DNA from: Pavlovales sp. CCMP2436
Taxonomy: Eukaryota > Haptophyta > Pavlovophyceae > Pavlovales
NCBI GenBank assembly: GCA_026770615.1
Contig: MU631818.1
Coordinates: 1,145 to 15,205 of the forward strand
DNA: 14,061 nucleotides
Direction: 5' to 3'
Position 1 is the first letter of the stretch. Each line of letters begins with the position of its first letter. Below the pieces are notes generated by a model. The model saw nothing but the letters and a program-made list of their open reading frames with translations, made no database searches and was not told the origin of the DNA. A program made the translations under genes and the position numbers. Of the stretch, positions 1-6,657 are shown piece by piece.

Positions 1-1266
1 CGCAGCCTTGGCGCGCGCGGCCTCCGCCTCTGCCGCCGCAGCGCGATGCGCGCCGCTGGCAAAGTCGACCGTGCTGGCGACGAAGTCCACGGTAAAGGTT
101 GCCTTGGCCTCGTTGTACATGCGGATCATGGCTGCAAACAGCGTGGCAGTGACCTTGCACTTGGCGGTCGGCAGCTCGACGGGTGCGTCCGCGTCGAGGA
201 GGTCGCGCATCAGATCGGCCACGGTGAACGTGAGTCCGTTCAGCTTCACGGTTTCGAGCACGCGCGCGCCCTTCACGTCCTTGCGCGCTGCCGTCTCGAA
301 CGCGCTCGCCCACGTCTCGGCGCGCGCGCGCAAGTCCGCCTCGCTCGTGCTGCACCGCAACTCTGTCCCGAGACTTCCGATGAACTTTGCGAGCGTGGTG
401 AGCGGCAAGACGCGCTCCTTCACAGCAGCGACCGCCGCATCGCTCGCCACCTCCTTGGGCAGCGCCAGGAGGGTAGCGTCGAGCACTGCCGAGGCCTCCT
501 CGCATGAGAAGCTGCCGACGCGCTGGAACTTTTGCCGCCCGGGGTCGTCGGGCAGATTGGCCACCGCAAACGAGCTGCTCAGCAGGACGATGGCGTGGCA
601 GAGTCCCTTGTCGTGCGTGAGCTGCTTGGCGTGCGTGCACACGCTCGCGACGAGCTTGCTGTCGCTTGACTTGTCAACGTCGATCACGACTGTCGGACGC
701 CAGTGAGGCTTGTACAGGTGGGCCTCGCGGTAGGCCTGCGTCACCTGCGCAAGCCGCTCGTAGAGCTGCCCTTTGAGCGCCTCGGAGGGGACGTACGCCG
801 CTGGCTGAGCCGCGCGGTGCTGCTTGAGCGCCGTGTCCACGACGAGCGTGTCGAGATCGTAGCCCTGCGCATCGCCCGTCTTCACGACGACGATACCCAC
901 GCCGCTCTTGCTGAGCACGTGCTCCACAAGCGTCGACTTGCCCGCGCCGCGCGCGCCATACACAACCAAGTAGGTGCCGGCCTTGGAGTCGGGCTGCTGG
1001 AGGTAGGCCTCGAGCACCGCCTCGGGCTCAAGCCGCGGCACGTACTCGTCCATCTGATCCGCTTTCGGTGGAGGCACGTGCGCGGCGAGGATCGCGTCCG
1101 TCTCCATGCGCGCGCGGCCGACGTCCGACTCGCGGTAGGCCTTCTGGCGATCATTGCTCGCGGCGAAGAGCAAGAGGACGAGGCCGGAAGCGGTGAGCGC
1201 CAGAGTGGCTCGCGGGTACTCTTCCGCGATGCCGAGCGCCGCGCGCGCGCGCCCCAAGAGGAACGT
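1..1266 (-). CDS. P-loop (AAA+/STAND-like) ATPase, C-terminus beyond the left edge
   Basis: The frame is open from 1266 down to base 1 (422 codons) and runs out of the window. Counting from the ATG at 1107, the Walker A motif GARGAGKST is at residues 51-59 and a Walker B-like strand TVVIDVDK is at 139-146. A hydrophobic strand followed by SSS (about 172-179) sits where sensor 1 is expected. It is followed by a FSCEEASAVL helix, a pattern common in archaeal-type/AAA_16 ATPases. The rest is helical and Ala-rich, ending AEAEAARAKAA. Before the 1107 ATG the same frame encodes a likely membrane segment (TLALTASGLVLLLFAA, about 1209-1162), so translation or an upstream exon probably begins higher. 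An in-frame TAG at 1267-1269 closes the frame. These features support nucleotide binding and hydrolysis; the substrate and partners are unknown. A Crinkler/RHS-type NTPase is one possible relative, but I see no diagnostic header domain. Confidence 0.8.
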
Positions 1267-1458
1267 CTATGCGCGGGGGGAGGATGCCCGGTGCGCGGAG
1301 GACGACGAGTCCGGACGCAGCGCGCCACATCCCCAACAGTGCGCCTGTTTCAGCAGGACTGCCCGTTCCCTCGGCCTTCCCTCGGCTCCTGTAGCGGTGT
1401 CCAAGCACGGGAGTCCAAGCGGGCCAGGTCTGAACCAAAGGAGGATAAAAAGGGACAT
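1267..1458 (-). other. Possible 5' exon or nonsense-separated N-terminus of the ATPase gene
   Basis: An ATG at 1458 opens 63 codons in exactly the same frame as the ATPase and ends at the TAG at 1267-1269, directly abutting the ATPase frame. The start is hydrophobic (MSLFILLWF...), like a signal peptide or anchor. The bases before the ATPase frame on the minus strand are pyrimidine-rich and end in ATAG, which could be a 3' splice site. Either an intron removes the TAG, the TAG is a nonsense mutation, or the frame match is chance (1 in 3). RNA evidence would decide; I cannot choose from sequence alone. Confidence 0.3.
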
Positions 1459-1559
1459 TATTATTGCACTCCGGAATGACGATTTTACTAGCGGGAACAG
1501 GTGCAAGTGTCTATACCGAATCGTTCGGCCCATGATTTTTCCTCTCGTTCACGCATAGC

Positions 1560-1583
1560 GTTCACGTTCACGTTCACATTTTT
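1560..1583. repeat. Left copy of a 24-bp direct repeat (three GTTCAC hexamers plus ATTTTT)
   Basis: Three GTTCAC hexamers followed by ATTTTT. The identical 24 bases recur at 2485-2508 in the same orientation, 925 bp away. A related single GTTCACG lies just upstream, near 1547. The pair brackets the two gene fragments between them. Confidence 0.75.
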
Positions 1584-1725
1584 AAAACTTCACTGCGTCC
1601 GAGCGTGCGAGCAGACCTCCGTCGAGGTCGCAACATGTCTGCGCCCCTAGGCGGCGAGCGGGGGTGGGGCGGCGCGGTCGCGCACGGACCTCGAGGACGA
1701 CTCTGGGCGAGGACGCGAGTTGGTG

Positions 1726-2113
1726 ATGCGCCCGCGTGTCGGCGCGCATCTCATGCACCGCCTCGCCGCGCCGCCTGGGGAGCAGAAGATCGCGGCCGAA
1801 GTCGACTTCTTGGACCGGTTCGACCCGGACGCGCGCCTCCTGGCGTCGATCATTCTCCTCCCGGGGAAGACCAAGCGGGACTACTTGCAGAAGCTTGGCG
1901 TGTGAGGTGAACTCGGCACGCAGCTTGCCCTCGACGACCCTCCTTTCTTCGGCTGTCCCACAAATCAGAAGTCCGGCAGCTTCCTCCATTCATGCGCCCT
2001 GGCCACGGACGGAAAGACGTCGTGCCTCAACCTCTCCTACGCCAAGTACGTCACGCGCTACCGCAGCCTCGCTACTCTGTGGCACGTGCAGGAGCTCGTG
2101 CACTTCGCACCAA
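1726..2113 (+). pseudogene. Unrecognised gene fragment with an in-frame TGA or a 69-bp intron
   Basis: Frame 1 is open from 1651, with ATGs at 1726 and 1753. It encodes a protein-like, GC3-rich sequence containing EVDFLDRFDPDARLLASIIL and KTKRDYLQKLG. A TGA at 1903-1905 interrupts it. The same frame then continues with plausible coding sequence (SYAKYVTRYRSLATLWHVQELVHF) to about 2113. A GT at 1900 and a pyrimidine-rich AG ending at 1968 would define a 69-bp intron that removes the TGA in frame, so this may be an intact two-exon piece rather than a pseudogene. No domain is recognised. The frame stays open to 2388, but that tail is low-complexity and lies antisense to the minus-strand ORF 2383-2072, so I stop it before that. 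Confidence 0.45.
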
Positions 2114-2383
2114 TACCTGGCCTCGCTCCGCCGCGCGTCGCGCCGACAGCACCGGCCGGATTATGGACAGGCTCTCTTTCAGGGTGGATTCGAGGCGCCT
2201 GGCCTCGACAAATGGGCGGGTGTGCTCCTTTCGCAGGGGGCGGTGGAGGTGCCTTTGCATCTCAGCTCGGCGGCTCCCAGCCTGGAGGGCGTGCAGCATC
2301 TCCCACGACTCCTCATCCTCGTCGGCGCCCGCCTCATCGAACCAGCCGTGCTCCTCCTCGTCGCAGAGGAACGTTGGGTCCAT
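2072..2383 (-). CDS. Small acidic N-terminus hypothetical protein (103 aa) or first exon
   Basis: The ATG at 2383 has a good eukaryotic context (A at -3, G at +4). The first 30 residues are strongly acidic (MDPTFLCDEEEHGWFDEAG and DEDEESWEML), followed by a basic, His/Arg-rich helical stretch (RRAEMQRHLHRPLRKEH). The frame ends at TAG 2072-2074. A CAG|GTATTG near residue 88 could be a splice donor, so the ORF may be the first exon of a longer gene. The upstream in-frame extension (to about 2566) crosses the GTTCAC repeat and is unlikely to be translated. No family is recognised. It converges on the plus-strand fragment at 1726-2113. Confidence 0.45.
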   Translation of the reverse strand: MDPTFLCDEEEHGWFDEAGADEDEESWEMLHALQAGSRRAEMQRHLHRPLRKEHTRPFVEARRLESTLKESLSIIRPVLSARRAAERGQVLVRSARAPARATE

Positions 2384-2484
2384 GCTAGGTAACCATCGCG
2401 GCCGAATCGACTCACGACCGAGTTTAAAAACGCGTTCGCGTTGAAAGGTGTTCGTAGACTGCCCGAATTTGAGTTTGTGAACGT

Positions 2485-2508
2485 GTTCACGTTCACGTTC
2501 ACATTTTT
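2485..2508. repeat. Right copy of the 24-bp GTTCAC direct repeat
   Basis: Identical to 1560-1583, same orientation. Two flanking stretches, around 2430-2450 and 2510-2531, are also diverged copies of each other (GTTGAAAgg..GTTCGTAGA). This suggests a local duplication that includes the hexamers. Confidence 0.75.
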
Positions 2509-2577
2509 TCGTTGAAAAGGAGGTTCGTAGAATGGGCCTAACACCACGCATCGCTTTCGGGTGCACTTCGTTTTGAA

Positions 2578-2605
2578 ACAGGGTCGAAATCCGGATTAGT
2601 GGCGC
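2578..2605 (-). repeat. Inverted remnant of the 3473-3784 duplication unit
   Basis: On the minus strand this stretch contains GCCACTAATCCGGATTTCGACC, which matches the end of the 171-bp unit at about 3588-3610 (GCCACTAATTCGGATTTCGACC) with one difference. A further, poorer match continues outward. It is a short, diverged, inverted copy. Confidence 0.55.
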
Positions 2606-2859
2606 GATTCCGCACTGGGGAGGGGGAAAAGTTGTGGGCGGGACGAAGTAGTAGTAGACATTCTTCGCCCTTGCGCGCTAAGTACCGATAGCTGTTGTTC
2701 AAGTAGAGCAGAGTGCTTCTAAGATAGGCTAAATGCAAATTTGCATGATTTTTGTAGGTTTGGAGGGCCGGTTTTGGGCTCCGCTCGAGTAGGTTTGGAG
2801 CGCTGATTTGAGCTGACCGGCGTGTAGCTACAACGAAACAACTCATCATCTGACTTGAC
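2606..2859. other. Gene-poor interval
   Basis: An open minus-strand frame crosses this stretch (103 aa between 2849 and 2538), but it runs through the repeat remnant at 2578-2605 and has no recognisable domain or coding bias. I see no supported gene, RNA or regulatory site here. Confidence 0.4.
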
Positions 2860-3021
2860 TCAGATACTAGTACTCGAGGAGAGAGTCATCACGAGCATGT
2901 CGTAAAGCCCGCCGGGATCCAACACGCGATCCTCGATGTGCGCCTGGGTCAGGACGAGAGGCGAGCCATCGAGTCCAGGAGTCTCTAGCACTATCTGCGA
3001 GGCCGCGAGGAGTGTCGCCAT
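2860..3021 (-). CDS. Small ORF (53 aa), possible gene start or exon
   Basis: The ATG at 3021-3019 is followed by 53 codons ending at TGA 2862-2860. The peptide is protein-like (MATLLAASQIVLETPGLDG, then LTQAHIEDRVLDPGGLYDML) with GC-rich third positions, unlike the AT-rich DNA on both sides. T-rich sequence precedes the ATG on the minus strand (around 3022-3080). It may be the first exon of a gene whose remainder was lost or is spliced elsewhere. It overlaps no other supported feature. No family is recognised. Confidence 0.4.
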   Translation of the reverse strand: MATLLAASQIVLETPGLDGSPLVLTQAHIEDRVLDPGGLYDMLVMTLSSSTSI

Positions 3022-3271
3022 TAAAAAAAACATTAGCTTGAGGCATTAAGACAGATTTGCTCTAAGAGGCTCAAAAAAAATTCTTTGGCCTCGCCGGCCG
3101 GGCCTAAAGTCAACTGCTGGGGCCCTGCCCCTAGACCCCCGCGCCTACGCGGCGGGCGGTGTAACGGCTGTTTGTAGGTTCTGAAATCGACTTTTTCAAG
3201 TTATCTTTTCCTTCTCGACGGTTGTAGCCCACCTCGTGTGCCTCTCGAGTGCATCTAGGGGCGACAACATG
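3022..3271. other. Non-coding interval with homopolymer A runs and a C-rich patch
   Basis: Two A8 runs (about 3023 and 3074) surround AT-rich DNA. A GC-rich patch (3112-3160) containing GGGGCCCTGCCCC follows. No ORF of note is seen. Confidence 0.5.
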
Positions 3272-3483
3272 CTAAAGCTAACTAACATTTCCGATCCTCA
3301 GCGCTTGGAAGCGATAAGAAAGCCATGGTTCCCGATGGGGCACAGAGGAGTTAGATGCAGATTCGTGAATGGAGCGCCTAAAGCTAACTAACATTTCCGA
3401 TCCTCAGCGCTTGGAAGCGATAAGAAAGCCATGGTTCCCGATGGGGCACAGAGGAGTTAGATGCAGATTCGTGAATGGGGCGC
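3272..3483. repeat. 106-bp tandem direct duplication (two near-identical copies)
   Basis: Copy 1 is 3272-3377 and copy 2 is 3378-3483. Both start CTAAAGCTAACTAAC and end in GATTCGTGAATGG(A/G)GCGCC. They differ at very few positions. The end of copy 2 forms the left arm of the 79-bp palindrome at 3444-3522. Confidence 0.9.
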
Positions 3484-3522
3484 CGCCCCATTCACGAATC
3501 TGCATCTAACTCCTCTGTGCCC
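3444..3522. repeat. Perfect 79-bp palindrome (39-bp arms, 1-base centre at 3483)
   Basis: The left arm 3444-3482 (GGGCACAGAGG...GAATGGGGCG) is the exact reverse complement of 3484-3522. Homology ends sharply at 3443/3523. The centre GGGGCGCCGCCCC recurs at about 3648-3660. Such a sequence can extrude as a cruciform. It joins the end of the 106-bp tandem unit to an inverted copy of that same end. Confidence 0.9.
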
Positions 3523-3784
3523 AACCTGGTTCGTGAGTTACTCCGAAGGATTTTTGCCCGACTTTTTCGCAATTTCCCCCCGGACGGGCCACTAATTCGG
3601 ATTTCGACCCCACTGCTCTTACTGACCCCTGCCCCGAGATGCAGAATGGGGCGCCGCCCCATTCACGAATCTGCATCTAACTCCTCTGTGCCCAACCCGG
3701 TTAGTGAGTTACTCCGAAGGAATTTCACCGGACTTTTTCGCAATTTCCCCCCGGACTGGCCACTCATTCGGATTTCGACCCAAC
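3473..3784. repeat. 171-bp direct duplication
   Basis: Unit 1 starts at 3473 and unit 2 at 3644 (offset 171). About 138 bp are homologous in each, from GAATGGGGCGCCGCCCCATTC through CGGATTTCGACCC, with scattered substitutions. About 33 bp (3611-3643) are not shared. Unit 2 keeps the palindrome centre but lacks most of the left arm. Because the offset is a multiple of three, a plus-strand ORF (3475-3930) stays open across both copies. It starts inside the palindrome and I do not regard it as a gene. Confidence 0.85.
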
Positions 3785-3834
3785 AGCTGTCGCAAAGGAA
3801 TGTTCGGCCCAGACCGTGTGTTGTCGCAGATATG

Positions 3835-3870
3835 CCCTCCGGGGGCCCTCCGGGGGCCCTCCCGGGGGGC
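3835..3870. repeat. 11-bp GC-rich minisatellite
   Basis: About three copies of CCCTCCGGGGG in tandem, the last one expanded by a few C/G bases. Confidence 0.8.
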
Positions 3871-3891
3871 TCCTACCCGGGGGGGGTGGCC

Positions 3892-3961
3892 TTGACAGAC
3901 AGTCGTCCTGCCCGGACAGGGCGGTCTTGATAGACAGTCGTCCTGCCCGGACAGGGTGGTC
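3892..3961. repeat. Two 35-bp tandem units with an internal dyad
   Basis: 3892-3926 and 3927-3961 are identical except for two bases (TTGACAG/TTGATAG and GGGCGG/GGGTGG). Each holds CCTGCCCGGACAGG, an imperfect 14-bp palindrome. Confidence 0.85.
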
Positions 3962-4056
3962 TTTAATTCCGAACGTACATGTAATCCATTAACTCACATC
4001 CTTCCGCCATCGTAGCCCCGCTGCTCCCTTAGCTGCGCGAGGGTGCAGCTGCAACT

Positions 4057-4076
4057 GCGCCCCCCGAGGGGGGCGC
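4057..4076. other. GC-only hairpin
   Basis: A stem of 9 bp (GCGCCCCCC 4057-4065 with GGGGGGCGC 4068-4076) closes on a 2-base GA loop. Function unknown; no T tract follows. Confidence 0.5.
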
Positions 4077-4109
4077 TGCCTGGCTCGCCACCATGATGTT
4101 GCTCTTCTC

Positions 4110-4690
4110 AACCATGCTATTGCTTCTGTCACGTGCTGAGACGGGCGCTGTTTCGCGCGGTGGCGAGCAGCACGCGGAGACGCCGCTCAAGGCTACCAAG
4201 ACTACGACGACGATGCTGCTTCCTGCGGCCACCGCAGTGTGCGCGCTCGCAGCGGCGCGATGCTGTCCACTCGAGATACTCGCTCGCACCTCTCGACCAC
4301 CCGTCTCGCTCGGGTCCTCAAGTGTGTGCGTCGCGCGCTGCGGTGGGCACTGCTGCGCGCGGCGGCGAGCAGCACGCGGAGACGCCGCTCAAGGCTACCA
4401 AGGCTACGACGATGCTGCTCCCTGCGGCCGCCGCAGTATGCGCGCTCGCAGCGTCCCGATGCTGTCCACTTGAGGTACTCGCTGGCACCTCTCGACCACC
4501 CGTCTCGCTCGGGTCCTCAAGTGGATGTGCGTCGCGCGCTTGCGAAGGGCGCTGCTGCGCGCGGCGGCGGGCCGCACACGGAGACGCCGCTCAAGGCTAC
4601 CAAGGCTACGAAGACGATGCTGCTCCCTGCGGCCGCCACGCCAGGGCTGCGGCGGCCGAGGCGCGGCCGAGGCGGAGCGTGGGGGCCGGG
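4110..4690. repeat. 202-bp tandem repeat, about 2.5 copies
   Basis: The segment GGCGAGCAGCACGCGG...CTCAAGGCTACCAAG begins at about 4162, 4364 and 4566, a constant 202-bp offset. Because 202 is not a multiple of three, the same peptide-like strings appear in different frames, so the overlapping ORFs here are not one repetitive protein. The third copy continues into the arm of the inverted pair. Confidence 0.85.
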
Positions 4691-4816
4691 GCGCACACAC
4701 TCACACCCTTTGGTGTGAGTGCTGGTGCATGAAGGTTTGGGTCGATCGCTCGACCTCAGCCTGACGTCGACCAAGCCAGTGACTGAACAACACGTGTTGA
4801 ACCATGCTGAGCCGCT
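4440..4816 (+). mobile_element. Left arm of a large inverted pair (candidate TIR/foldback element)
   Basis: This 377-bp arm is nearly identical, inverted, to 5157-5503, apart from an extra ~30 bp near 4655-4690 and point changes. Its inner end (reverse complement of AGCGGCTCAGCATGGTTCAA) abuts an alternating TA tract at 4817-4828. The sharp edge, the AT-rich junction and a third copy of the tip at 6529 fit the end of a non-autonomous transposon. No transposase is encoded. It could also be an inverted segmental duplication. Confidence 0.6.
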
Positions 4817-4826
4817 AATATATATA

Positions 4827-5145
4827 TAACCCATTAACAGCATAAAATAGCCTCTGGCGGGGGCCAGCCCCCGCACCCCCGGCCTGCAGCGCTTAAATTC
4901 TTTTGTGTAGACAGCAGATTCTGAACGTACGTGTAACCCATCAACGGCATAAAATAGCCTCTGGCGGGGGCCAGCCCCGCACCCCCGGCCTGTAGCGCTT
5001 AAATTCTTTTGTGTAGACAGCAGATTCTGAACGTACGTGTATCCCATTAACGGCATAAAATAGCCTCTGGCGGGGACCGCGGCGCTTAAATCCCTTCGTG
5101 TAGACAGCAGATTCTGAACGTACGTGTAACCCTTCAACGGCATAT
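4827..5145. repeat. ~106-bp satellite, three units plus a truncated fourth
   Basis: Units start at TAACCC-like sequences at 4827, 4934, 5040 and 5127 (lengths 107, 106, 87, then truncated). Each contains CGGCATAAAATAGCCTCTGG, a C-rich patch, CTTAAATTCTTTTGTGTAG and GAACGTACGTGT. The third unit lacks most of the C-rich patch. Another unit lies at 5508-5602 and a degenerate relative at about 3968-3993. The unit lengths are not multiples of three, so the minus-strand ORFs through it are not supported. Confidence 0.9.
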
Positions 5146-5156
5146 TTATACATATT

Positions 5157-5503
5157 AGCGGCTCAGCATGGTTCAACAGGTGTTGTTCAGTCACTGGCTT
5201 GGTCGACGTCAGGCTGAGGTCGAGCGATCGACCCACACCTTCATACACCAGCACTCACACCTAAGGGTGTGAGTGTGCGCGCCTCGGCCGCCGCAGCCCT
5301 GCCGTGGCGGCCGCAGGGAGCAGCATCGTCGTTGTAGCCTTGGTAGCCTTGAGCGGCGTCTCCGCGTGCGGCCCGCCGTCGCGCGCAGCAGCGCCCTCCG
5401 CAAGCGCGCGATGCACATCCACTTGAGGACACGAGAGATACGGGTGGTCGAGAGGTGCGAGCGAGTATCTCGAGTGGACAGCATCGCGCCGCTGCGAGCG
5501 CGC
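5157..5503 (-). mobile_element. Right arm of the large inverted pair (candidate TIR/foldback element)
   Basis: It starts with AGCGGCTCAGCATGGTTCAA at 5157 right after an AT-rich stretch (5141-5156). It reads as the reverse complement of 4440-4816 down to GCTGCGAGCGCGC at 5491-5503, then gives way abruptly to the satellite unit at 5508. The arm includes the CTCAAGGCTACCAAG block of the 202-bp repeat in inverted orientation. Confidence 0.6.
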
Positions 5504-5507
5504 CGTG

Positions 5508-5602
5508 TAACCCATTAACGGCATAAAATAGCCTCTGGCGGGGGCCAGCCCCGCACCCCCGGCCTGCGGCGCTTAATAAATTCTTTTGTGTAGACAGCAG
5601 AT
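5508..5602. repeat. Further copy of the ~106-bp satellite
   Basis: It begins TAACCCATTAACGGCATAAAATAG and ends GTGTAGACAGCAGAT. It continues the array interrupted by the inverted arm at 5157-5503, which suggests that the arm was inserted into satellite DNA. Confidence 0.85.
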
Positions 5603-6528
5603 GGCCAGCGATGGGTCGTTGGAGCGCCCGGGGCTAGAAATCGACGAGCCGAAGCCGGCGAGCGGGCATAGTCGCGGCGAGCGGGTGTAGTCGCTGCGAG
5701 CAAGCGTCATCGTCGTCGCTCATCGGGACGGTTTGACCGCCGGCGAGAGAGGGTGGGAGAGCAAGTCGAACGCCTTCACTCAAAAGTCCGCGTGGCGCAT
5801 AGCGAAACGCGCCTTGGGCCCTGTCGCCCGCGTGCGGCGCGCACCCGACGCGCGGGCGCGGGCGGGCGCGAGCGCGCTTAACGGGCATGATCGTCGATTG
5901 CGGCTTGCCCGGCAAACAGCTCGCCATCCACCAAAGCGGCCCGCGGATGAGCCGCGCTCCGTGTACAGCCGAGAGCGACGCCCGTGATACGCTTGGGCCC
6001 AAACCGGCCCCCATCTCGGTGGGCGTCGCGGCGGTGGCGAACGTCGGGCGGTCCGGGGCTCAGCGGTGCGGCGCGAGAGAGGATGGACCCCCGCGCCCCG
6101 CCCGCCGCGCGCACCAGCATCTGTCACCGCCTCGGCGCGCGTGGAGCAGTGGCCGGCGAGAATCGCCAGAACGTGGGGTAATACGGCCATTTCTTAGACA
6201 GCACGTGCGCGGGCGAGGCCCCCGTCGGAGGGCGAGGCGATGCCGCAGAACTAGAGCACGTTGCATGTCCGTAGAGCCACGCGCACCAACGCGCGGTGGC
6301 CGACGAGCGCCGCTGTAGCTGACAGACTCAGACAGACATTCACAGTGGTCGGACAATTCAGGACGCCATAAGACAACCTGACCCTGCAAGACTAGGCAAA
6401 TAGCCACGACCAGGCCGTCCCTGCCGAAATAAAACTTGGTCACCAGAAGCAGGCCCACACGCACAAATGGATTCGTGGTACAGAAAAGCATTAATCATCA
6501 CTGGAGATATTATAATATATTATTATAT
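5603..6528. other. GC-rich interval without a convincing gene
   Basis: Several ORFs overlap on both strands. The most protein-like is plus 5887-6318 (143 aa, ATG with G at -3, GC3-rich in its first half, then Arg-rich). A minus ORF at 6014-5634 is similar in quality. None has a recognisable motif, and they overlap antisense, so I do not call either. A 19-bp tandem (GACTAC/TATGCCCGCTCGCCG on the minus strand) lies around 5660-5700. GC content drops after about 6340. Confidence 0.4.
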
Positions 6529-6586
6529 AGCGGCTCAGCATGGTTCAACAGGTGTTGTTCACTCACTGACTTCGTCGACGTCAGAC
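6529..6586 (-). mobile_element. Third, solo copy of the inverted-arm tip
   Basis: About 58 bp matching 5157-5214 (AGCGGCTCAGCATGGTTCAA, then AACAGGTGTTGTTCA and GTCGACGTCAG) with a few substitutions, in the same orientation as the right arm. It is preceded by a long AT tract (6504-6528), like the other copies. The rest of the arm is absent, and LINE-like sequence follows within 75 bp. Confidence 0.75.
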
Positions 6587-6657
6587 GTTAGTCACAAAAC
6601 AAAGAACAATGTCACCTACACGGCTGGTGGGGTTTTAATAATACATACACAAAAAAG

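Noticed and set aside
8..1479. Long plus-strand ORFs (8-706, 703-1479) and minus 1328-882
   Set aside because: They lie antisense or out of frame to the Walker-motif ATPase frame, have Arg/Ala-rich shadow composition and no motif.
3475..3930. 151-aa plus-strand ORF
   Set aside because: Starts inside a perfect palindrome and stays open only because the 171-bp duplication is a multiple of three; runs into the 11-bp and 35-bp repeats.
4093..4764. Several overlapping ORFs with repeated ALKATK-like peptides
   Set aside because: The repeat period is 202 bp, not a multiple of three, so the peptides recur in different frames; this is repeat DNA, not a repetitive protein.
4517..5254. 245-aa minus ORF across the satellite
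   Set aside because: Satellite units of 107, 106 and 87 bp are not in register with codons, and the frame spans the end of one inverted arm.
4827..5602. CRISPR array
   Set aside because: Units of ~106 bp are whole-unit repeats without short repeats and unique spacers, and the window is eukaryotic in character.
5634..6318. ORFs on both strands (plus 5887-6318, minus 6014-5634, 6190-5780)
   Set aside because: Mutually antisense, no motif, GC-rich DNA with few stops; plus 5887 is the best but not enough to call.
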